Shown piece by piece: positions 5,577-9,947 of a stretch of 9,947 nucleotides of DNA. The stretch spans positions 1 through 9,947 of the forward strand of contig CAKPPW010000033.1 of the NCBI GenBank assembly GCA_934177995.1. The letters are read 5' to 3'. Positions within the stretch are counted from its first letter, which is position 1. Every line of letters begins with the position of its first letter. The DNA is from an uncultured Bacilli bacterium. GTDB taxonomy: Bacteria > Bacillota_I > Bacilli_A > RF39 > UBA660. A program made the translations under genes and the position numbers. A model generated the notes under the pieces. It did no database searches and was not told the DNA's origin. It saw only the letters and a program-made list of their open reading frames with translations.

Positions 5577-6887
5577 ATGAAGAAGAATATTGTAGCAATT
5601 ATTGGACATCCTAATGTTGGGAAAAGTACCTTATTTAATAAGATTGCTGGAGGAAAAATTGCTATTATTGAAGATATAGCTGGTGTAACAAGAGATAGAC
5701 TTTATCAAGATGTTAGTTGGAATAACAAAAACTTTACCATAATAGATACTGGTGGGATTGAAGATGAGAAGGAAAACTTTCAAAAAGAAATAAGAATTCA
5801 AGCAGAATTTGCTATTAGTGAAGCTTCTATTATTTTATTTGTAGTAGATGGAAAACTAGGACTTACTAAGGATGACTTAATTATTAGGGACATTTTAAGA
5901 AGAAGTGGTAAAAAGGTAATTGTAGCTATTAATAAGATTGATACTAAGGAAGCTAATGATAATCTTTATGATTTTTATGAACTAGGATTTGATACTTATC
6001 TTCCCATCAGTGCTATTCATAATACTGGTTACTATGAATTATTGGATGAGATTACTAAAGATATTGTAGAAGAAGAAGAAATACCTGATGAAAGATTAAA
6101 ATTCTGTGTTATTGGTAGACCTAATGTTGGAAAAAGTAGTTTAATCAATGCCTTACTAAATGAAGAGAGAGTTGTAGTATCAAATGTTGCAGGTACGACA
6201 AGAGATTCTATTGATACTGTTTTAAAATATCATGGTGAAGAATATGTCTTAATTGATACAGCAGGTATGCGTAAAAAAGGAAAAGTCTTTGAAAGTATCG
6301 AAAAATATAGTCTTGTTAGAAGTATGCGAGCTATTGATAGAAGTGATTTATGTCTTTTAGTTATTAATGCTGAAGAAGGTATTAAGGAACATGATAAACA
6401 TATCGCCTCTTATGCTTTAGAAAAAGGAAAAGGAATAATTATAGTTGTTAATAAATGGGATACTGTAAAGGAAACTAGTATTAATGATTATAAAAAACTA
6501 GTAAGAAGTGAATTTCAGTTTATTACTTATGCTCCTATCGTTTTCTTATCCGCTCTTACTAAAAAAAGAATTTCTACTTTAATGCCTGAAGTTTTAAAAG
6601 TTAAGGAAAATATTAATAGAGAGATTAAAACTAGTATTTTAAATGATGTTATAAGAGATGCCTATGATAGAAATCCTGCTCCTAGTTATAAAGCGAAAAG
6701 ATTAAAGATTTATTTTGTTAGTCAAACTGGTACTAAACCACCTAAGTTTACTTTTAGAGTTAATAACAAAGGATTAGTGCATTTCTCTTATGAAAGATAT
6801 TTAGAAAATCAATTAAGAGAAAACTTTGATTTAGAAGGTACACCTATTGTGTTACAATTCAAGAATAGAAATGGGGACGACTTATGA
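5577..6887 (+). CDS. der: Ribosome-assembly GTPase Der (EngA)
   Basis: An essential double GTPase needed for 50S subunit maturation. The 436 residues equal the usual Bacillus length. GTPase domain 1 starts with GHPNVGKSTLFN near the N-terminus, with switch AGVTRDR, DTGG and NKID. Domain 2 carries GRPNVGKSSLIN, AGTTRDS, DTAGMRKKGK and NKWD. A C-terminal KH-like domain follows (ending near FEGTP-type LEGTPIVLQFKNR). ATG 5577 is chosen because AGAGGTGG (5562-5569) lies 7 bases upstream and the protein then begins MKKNIVAIIGHPNVGKS as in homologues; in-frame extensions to TTG 5520 or ATG 5556 have no suitable SD. Its stop overlaps the next gene by four bases. Confidence 0.97.
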   Translation: MKKNIVAIIGHPNVGKSTLFNKIAGGKIAIIEDIAGVTRDRLYQDVSWNNKNFTIIDTGGIEDEKENFQKEIRIQAEFAISEASIILFVVDGKLGLTKDDLIIRDILRRSGKKVIVAINKIDTKEANDNLYDFYELGFDTYLPISAIHNTGYYELLDEITKDIVEEEEIPDERLKFCVIGRPNVGKSSLINALLNEERVVVSNVAGTTRDSIDTVLKYHGEEYVLIDTAGMRKKGKVFESIEKYSLVRSMRAIDRSDLCLLVINAEEGIKEHDKHIASYALEKGKGIIIVVNKWDTVKETSINDYKKLVRSEFQFITYAPIVFLSALTKKRISTLMPEVLKVKENINREIKTSILNDVIRDAYDRNPAPSYKAKRLKIYFVSQTGTKPPKFTFRVNNKGLVHFSYERYLENQLRENFDLEGTPIVLQFKNRNGDDL

Positions 6888-7135
6888 TAATAGGAAGGAA
6901 TAACTCTTTTAATAATAAACGGTTTGAAAAAACTAACTTTTCTGATTTACATAAAGAAACAGAAAGAAAGAATATCTTTACTAATGATGTTTCCGCTTAT
7001 CGTTATGCTAATCCACTAGATAGTGAAAGAATGCACGAAAAGTCACTTGCTATGTTACAAGATAGACTTGATAAAGGCTTAATTTCAATGGAAGAGTTTA
7101 ATGTTCAACTAAAGAGAATCACTAGAAATAAATAG
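6884..7135 (+). CDS. 83-residue protein coupled to der, SHOCT-like C-terminus
   Basis: The ATG lies within the der stop region (ATGA overlap), with GGGG (6873-6876) 7 bases upstream, so translation is likely coupled to der. The N-terminal 40 residues are polar and rich in Asn, Lys, Phe and Thr, probably disordered. Residues about 45-83 (ERMHEKSLAMLQDRLDKGLISMEEFNVQLKRI) look like a SHOCT-type short helical hairpin, with the recognisable L-x-K-G-x-I-x-x-x-E-F pattern. SHOCT motifs are usually C-terminal oligomerisation or interaction elements of unknown function. There are no membrane segments. The resemblance is moderate and may be chance in such a short protein. A role near Der or the ribosome would be a guess from context only. 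Confidence 0.72.
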   Translation: MIIGRNNSFNNKRFEKTNFSDLHKETERKNIFTNDVSAYRYANPLDSERMHEKSLAMLQDRLDKGLISMEEFNVQLKRITRNK

Positions 7136-7179
7136 AACTTAATCTTTCTAGTTTCATATAATGAACTAGGAGGTTCTAT
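7121..7179 (+). promoter_or_regulatory. RNA inverted repeats over the SpoVIF-type ribosome-binding site
   Basis: Several complementary arms compete. ACTAGAAA (7121-7128) pairs with TTTCTAGT (7145-7152). CTAGTTtCAT (7148-7157, one bulged T) pairs with ATGAACTAG (7161-7169). ATAGAAC (7132-7138) pairs with GTTCTAT (7173-7179), enclosing the second stem. GAAC (7163-7166) can also pair with GTTC (7173-7176). The AGGAGG SD (7168-7173) lies inside the second and third stems. The first and second stems share CTAGT and cannot form together. This suggests control of translation of the next gene. There is no U-run, so it is not a normal terminator. Confidence 0.4.
7157..7162 (+). promoter_or_regulatory. 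Possible internal -10 box before the SpoVIF-type gene
   Basis: A perfect TATAAT sits in the loop and arm of the inverted repeat. The best -35 is TAGAAC (7133-7138), with an 18-base spacer and three of six matches. Transcription would start at about 7169, leaving almost no leader before the SD. The call is weak. Confidence 0.25.
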
Positions 7180-7181
7180 AA

Positions 7182-7421
7182 ATGTTTGGAGATAGTTTTT
7201 TTAAAAAGGTTGAGAAAAAGACTAATGTTAGTAAAGATACAATTTTATCTCTTGCTAATAAATTACAAGATGGAAATATGAAAGATGAGAAGACTTTAAG
7301 TGAAGTAGTTGATGAAATAGCAACTATGACTGGTAAAAATATTTCTAAAGAAAAGAAAGAAAAAATTATAAATACAATTATGAAAGATAAAGTGCCTGAT
7401 AATGTTGATAAGATGTTTTAG
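7182..7421 (+). CDS. SpoVIF-family small protein
   Basis: A 79-residue soluble helical protein: FFKKVEKKTNVSKDTILSLANKLQ (6-29), NMKDEKTLSEVVDEIATMTGKNISKEKKEKIINTIMKDKVP (32-72). The order FF-x-x-(I/V)-E-K-K-T-x-V, L-x-LA-x, DE-x-T, and a closing helix before a VP is the pattern of stage VI sporulation protein F (Pfam SpoVIF; B. subtilis YjcC-like). Members in Bacillus are linked to spore coat or late spore formation, and SpoVIF-type genes often lie near der-gpsA-spoIVA. AGGAGG lies 8 bases before the ATG but is inside a predicted RNA structure. Whether this organism forms spores cannot be told from the window; no other sporulation gene is present. Confidence 0.75.
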   Translation: MFGDSFFKKVEKKTNVSKDTILSLANKLQDGNMKDEKTLSEVVDEIATMTGKNISKEKKEKIINTIMKDKVPDNVDKMF

Positions 7422-7443
7422 GAAACTGCATCTTTCTTTTTTT
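7410..7443 (+). terminator. Intrinsic terminator of the SpoVIF-type gene
   Basis: AAGATGTTT (7410-7418) pairs with AAAC (7423-7426) and ATCTT (7430-7434), with a three-base bulge (TGC), closing a TAGG tetraloop that holds the stop codon end. A T-rich run (7431-7443, seven T at the end) follows. Confidence 0.6.
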
Positions 7444-7461
7444 AGTAAAATGTGATATAAT
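7433..7461 (+). promoter_or_regulatory. Promoter of the kinase-like gene (extended -10)
   Basis: A perfect TATAAT (7456-7461) with TG at 7453-7454 gives an extended -10. The -35 at a 17-base spacing is TTTCTT (7433-7438), a weak match lying in the preceding terminator's T-run. The start site near 7468 lies between the upstream ATG 7462 and the chosen ATG 7486, which supports the latter as the translation start. Confidence 0.6.
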
Positions 7462-7485
7462 ATGTGGCAAATAAGGGGTGGTAGA

Positions 7486-8226
7486 ATGAAAAAGATTGAT
7501 ATTACTAGTATTAATTTTGATAAAGTAGTTAAAATTAATGATGATATATCTAGTGAAAGTGCTATTTATCATGATAATAAAATGGTATATAAAATCTATA
7601 AAAACTTTAGTATTTACGAATTAATAGAAAGAGAAGCTCATGTTGAAGAAACTAGTAAAGTTACTAATCTAAGAGTAGCTGCTCCTCTTGCTAAGCTATA
7701 TAATGGCTATTCTTTTTGTGGATGTACAATGGCATATAAAAAAGGAATTACACTAAGTCAGTATGAAAAGACTCATTCTATAGAAGAATTAAAAGATAAA
7801 CTTATTGATGTTTCTTTAGAACTAGAAGAAATACATCGTAATAGGAAAAAGATTGTACTAGGTGACATTAATTACAACAATGTCATGATTGATGAAGAAA
7901 ATAATGATTTTTCTTTTATAGACTTTGATGGTGCTGGTATTAAAAGAATGGAACCAATGACTATTTCAGCTCCTTTATTTGAGTACTTAGAAAATAGAGG
8001 TATAGATTATCAAGGAAAACAAAATTATGATAGACTAGCTTATCTATTAGCCTTTTACCAGACTGTTTTTCATAAGAGTATTGATGAGGTTAGTGAAGAT
8101 GAGTTTGAGATGAAAACAGACGAATTACCTTTCCTTAATAGATCAAGATATGACTTTAAAGTATTAAAAAAGAAAAATAAGACTGTCAAAGACATGCCCT
8201 ATTTCCATGATATTTTTTCAAAGTAA
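7486..8226 (+). CDS. Protein kinase-fold protein, atypical
   Basis: 246 residues, soluble. Kinase-fold landmarks: Lys 36 in MVYKIYK (VAIK-like strand), a Glu in the following helix (near ELIERE, about 48-50), the catalytic loop LGDINYNNVMID (125-136) with D127 and N132, and the metal-binding FIDFDGAG (145-151 region, D146) in place of DFG. All four residues needed for phosphotransfer appear present. I see no clear glycine-rich loop, and the C-lobe is short, so it may be nearer to the aminoglycoside-phosphotransferase/small-molecule kinase group or to Bud32-like kinases than to Hanks-type Ser/Thr kinases. ATG 7486 is preferred over ATG 7462 because GGGGTGG lies 5 bases upstream and the mRNA probably starts after 7462. 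Its 3' end overlaps the convergent DUF2974 gene. Its substrate is unknown. Confidence 0.78.
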   Translation: MKKIDITSINFDKVVKINDDISSESAIYHDNKMVYKIYKNFSIYELIEREAHVEETSKVTNLRVAAPLAKLYNGYSFCGCTMAYKKGITLSQYEKTHSIEELKDKLIDVSLELEEIHRNRKKIVLGDINYNNVMIDEENNDFSFIDFDGAGIKRMEPMTISAPLFEYLENRGIDYQGKQNYDRLAYLLAFYQTVFHKSIDEVSEDEFEMKTDELPFLNRSRYDFKVLKKKNKTVKDMPYFHDIFSK

Positions 8227-9270
8227 GAATGGTAAATTTTTAATAATGAAGACTACTAATACTTTAATTGTATCCCAAAGACATTTCTTTATTTTATCAT
8301 CTAAAGATTCCATTGATTTTATAATTGGTGGAATTTTTTTATACCAGTTTTTTGATAAATCTTTAAGAGTTTTAATATCTGCCCTATCAAAGATAGTAAA
8401 TAAAGCCTTAACAAATTCTTCTTTTTCTTTTTTTGTTAGATTGTTTATGGTATCTTTTAGTACCTTATTGGTATAAATAGATGTTTTAGTTAATCTTTTT
8501 AAATAGATAAAACTGTTATCATTTACTAACCAAGAGAATGGGTCATGTTGCATTATTCCACTTTCATTACTTTTTACTACGGTATAATCTTCACTATTAC
8601 AAAGTAACATACCTATTATTGAACTTTCTGGTACTGTTTTATAAAGTAGTGGTTCAGTATTTTTAAATTCTTTACTAGTAACTACTTTCTCTTGAAAACC
8701 AGGACCATCATGAGAGAATACTTTTTTTATTCTTCTTTTATCTTTTAGATATATAGCAGCATAAAATGCTAAGTTTCCTCCTTTAGAGTGTCCACCAATA
8801 TAACAGTAATTATTAGTTAAAGCCAAGACTGTTTCTAAATATTTTAATGCTTCTACCTGGGCTGGTACTGGTGATAAAAATGACATATTAAAATCTTCTT
8901 TCCAGCCATTAACTGTTCCATCAGTACCACGATAGGCAATATAGATATCCCCTGTTTCTAAGAAAAAGGTTACAGCAGAAAATTGCTTATTCTCTACTAA
9001 GTTATCTTTACTGATATAGTAATTAACTATTATATTAGAGAATCTTTTAGAGGAACAAACTTTTTCTAATAGGTTTAAGTTATTTAAATCATCTCTATCA
9101 GTACCTAATAAATCATAAAAGTAATTATTTAAATCACTTATCTTACAAGGTAGTTGTACTTTTTCATAGTAAAGATATGAAAGTTGTGATAAAACTAAGC
9201 TATCTACTTCATTAAGGGGTGAGTCTTTCATTGTAAGATTATTCTTACTAACATAATCAATTATATTCAT
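8218..9270 (-). CDS. DUF2974 (Mbeg1-like) alpha/beta-hydrolase
   Basis: 350 residues. The start NIIDYV...SPLNEVDSLVLSQLSYL (2-33) is the typical DUF2974 opening and fixes ATG 9270 as the start. The hydrolase core shows AYRGTD (112-117), the nucleophile elbow GGHSKGG (159-165, Ser 162), SHDGPG (186-191, probable acid D188) and a His at MQHDP (240-244, H242), so a Ser-Asp-His triad is complete. Residues about 334-350 are hydrophobic and could anchor the C-terminus to the membrane. The family resembles class-3-type lipases, but substrates are unknown. There is no SD before the ATG; a TATAAT lies only 5 bases upstream, which points to a leaderless or nearly leaderless mRNA. It converges on the kinase-like gene with a 9-base overlap. 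Confidence 0.88.
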   Translation of the reverse strand: MNIIDYVSKNNLTMKDSPLNEVDSLVLSQLSYLYYEKVQLPCKISDLNNYFYDLLGTDRDDLNNLNLLEKVCSSKRFSNIIVNYYISKDNLVENKQFSAVTFFLETGDIYIAYRGTDGTVNGWKEDFNMSFLSPVPAQVEALKYLETVLALTNNYCYIGGHSKGGNLAFYAAIYLKDKRRIKKVFSHDGPGFQEKVVTSKEFKNTEPLLYKTVPESSIIGMLLCNSEDYTVVKSNESGIMQHDPFSWLVNDNSFIYLKRLTKTSIYTNKVLKDTINNLTKKEKEEFVKALFTIFDRADIKTLKDLSKNWYKKIPPIIKSMESLDDKIKKCLWDTIKVLVVFIIKNLPFLL

Positions 9271-9275
9271 AATGT

Positions 9276-9304
9276 ATTATATGATAAGAAAAAAATAAGT
9301 ATAA
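9276..9304 (-). promoter_or_regulatory. Candidate promoter of the DUF2974 gene
   Basis: Minus strand TATAAT (9276-9281), ending 5 bases before the ATG, with a weak TTATAC (9299-9304) at a 17-base spacing. A normal start about 7 bases beyond the -10 would fall at or next to the A of the ATG. Confidence 0.4.
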
Positions 9305-9314
9305 GTTTTTATAC
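9299..9314. repeat. Perfect inverted repeat, possible operator
   Basis: GTATAA-GTTT-TTATAC: 6-base arms and a 4-base centre, in the divergent region between the DUF2974 and YibE/F genes. One arm coincides with the candidate -35 of the DUF2974 promoter. It may be an operator, but chance inverted repeats are common in such AT-rich DNA. Confidence 0.25.
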
Positions 9315-9353
9315 CTACTCCAATATCAAGATAGTATTTTTTGAAAAAACTAG

Positions 9354-9359
9354 TATAAT
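9354..9359 (+). promoter_or_regulatory. Candidate -10 box of the YibE/F gene
   Basis: A perfect TATAAT 18 bases before the ATG, with GGAGG between. No convincing -35 at 16-18 bases; TTGAAA (9341-9346) is too close. Confidence 0.3.
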
Positions 9360-9377
9360 AGATTTGGAGGTAGTAGT

Positions 9378-9947
9378 ATGTCTAGTAAAAAGAAACTAAT
9401 TTCTATTATTATATTTTTTATATCTATAATTATTTTAATTTTTGTTTATAATGATGATTTCTTATATTCCAAACAAATTGTTAAAATAACAAAAATTGAT
9501 ACAGTTAGTGAAGAAATATCTCAAAACTCATTAGGATTAGAAGAAAAATACTATGTGAGGAAAATAATAGGTATAATAACTAACGGTAAGCAAAAAGGAA
9601 AAGAAAAAACCATCTCATATGATGAATCTTATTCATCTGTTGTTACGGATAAATACAAAGTTAATGACAAAATAATATTAGATGCGAGTGGTATTGAATT
9701 AAAAAGAGATTTCTATCTAACTTTAATGATAGTCATATTTTTAAATTTACTTTATATAGTTGGTTCTTATAAAGGACTGTTATCTGTATTAAGCGTTGTT
9801 TTGAATTTAGTAATTTTTTATATTGGTTTATCTTTATATTTTAAAGGTATCAATTTATTATTTTTATGTATAATAGAAATGATTATTTTTTCTATTATTT
9901 CTTTGATATTAGCAAGTGGATTTAACAAGAAAACATTATCGGCAATC
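9378..9947 (+). CDS. YibE/F-family membrane protein (5' part, cut by window end)
   Basis: The open frame runs from ATG 9378 through the right edge (190 residues visible, no stop). GGAGG (9366-9370) lies 7 bases upstream. The visible part has an N-terminal membrane anchor (about residues 6-24), a polar region of about 85 residues rich in Lys, Glu, Ser and Tyr that is probably extracytoplasmic, then membrane segments starting at LTLMIVIFLNLLYIVGS. SYKGLLSVLSVVLNLVIFYIGLSLYFKGINLLFL matches the YibE/F pattern (GxKGLxSLxSLxxNLxxI). Family members in Bacillota are about 350-400 residues, often come in yibE-yibF pairs and have no established function. More of the gene, and possibly a partner, should lie to the right. 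Confidence 0.75.
   Translation, partial: MSSKKKLISIIIFFISIIILIFVYNDDFLYSKQIVKITKIDTVSEEISQNSLGLEEKYYVRKIIGIITNGKQKGKEKTISYDESYSSVVTDKYKVNDKIILDASGIELKRDFYLTLMIVIFLNLLYIVGSYKGLLSVLSVVLNLVIFYIGLSLYFKGINLLFLCIIEMIIFSIISLILASGFNKKTLSAI

Noticed and set aside
7378..7572. Minus-strand open frame across the SpoVIF terminator and kinase start
   Set aside because: It is antisense to strong plus-strand signals (terminator, promoter, SD), and its composition is unlike the real genes.
8207..8476. Plus-strand open frame antisense to the DUF2974 gene
   Set aside because: It overlaps conserved DUF2974 coding sequence and has no SD.
1..9947. CRISPR array, insertion sequence, prophage, toxin-antitoxin or defence system
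   Set aside because: I saw no regularly spaced repeats, transposase or integrase, and no toxin-antitoxin or nuclease families. The XRE-type gene has no toxin partner beside it.

Overview
The window looks like chromosomal DNA from an AT-rich (low-GC) member of the Bacillota, probably a Bacilli/Erysipelotrichia-type or uncultured gut lineage. The evidence is strong AGGAGG-type Shine-Dalgarno (SD) sequences, SigA-like promoters often with an extended -10 (TGn), a Bacillus-style rRNA boxA, and Bacillota families: DUF402, SpoVIF, LiaF-like, DUF975, DUF2974 and Firmicutes-type YibE/F. TGA is used as a stop and TGG for Trp, so this is the standard code and not that of Mycoplasma. The lineage call is inference; no rRNA gene body is inside the window.

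Layout. Positions 1-188 (minus strand) are the promoter/leader region of an rRNA operon whose 16S gene should lie just off the left edge: two tandem, sequence-related promoters, each followed by a small hairpin, then boxA. Next is a DUF402 nucleoside di/triphosphatase gene (189-737, minus). Positions 922-3798 (minus) form a tight four-gene operon read gpsA -> VanZ/RDD fusion -> DUF308 membrane protein -> 52-aa membrane peptide. Positions 3856-5112 (minus) hold a two-gene membrane operon, LiaF-like -> DUF975, ending in a clear terminator. A divergent intergenic region with repeated CTAG elements separates it from a small Cro/XRE-type regulator (5262-5507, plus). Then come der (5577-6887), a 4-base-overlapping 83-aa protein, a SpoVIF-family protein whose ribosome-binding site lies inside an RNA inverted-repeat structure, and an atypical kinase-fold protein (7486-8226), all plus strand. 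A DUF2974 alpha/beta-hydrolase (8218-9270, minus) meets the kinase gene tail to tail with a 9-base overlap. It diverges from a YibE/F-family membrane gene (from 9378, plus) cut by the right edge.

How it fits together. der, gpsA and a SpoVIF-type gene are neighbours in many Bacilli. Here the set is split and partly inverted, with an envelope-related cassette (LiaF-like, DUF975, XRE regulator) between gpsA and der. GpsA supplies sn-glycerol-3-phosphate for phospholipids and heads an operon of membrane proteins, so the left half is mostly envelope biology and the centre is ribosome assembly (Der). Terminators repeatedly abut or overlap the next gene's promoter. I did not find a clear new defence system, mobile element or CRISPR array. 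The best leads are the RNA structure over the SpoVIF ribosome-binding site, the duplicated rrn promoter modules with a compensatory base change in their hairpins, and the CTAG-rich divergent control region.
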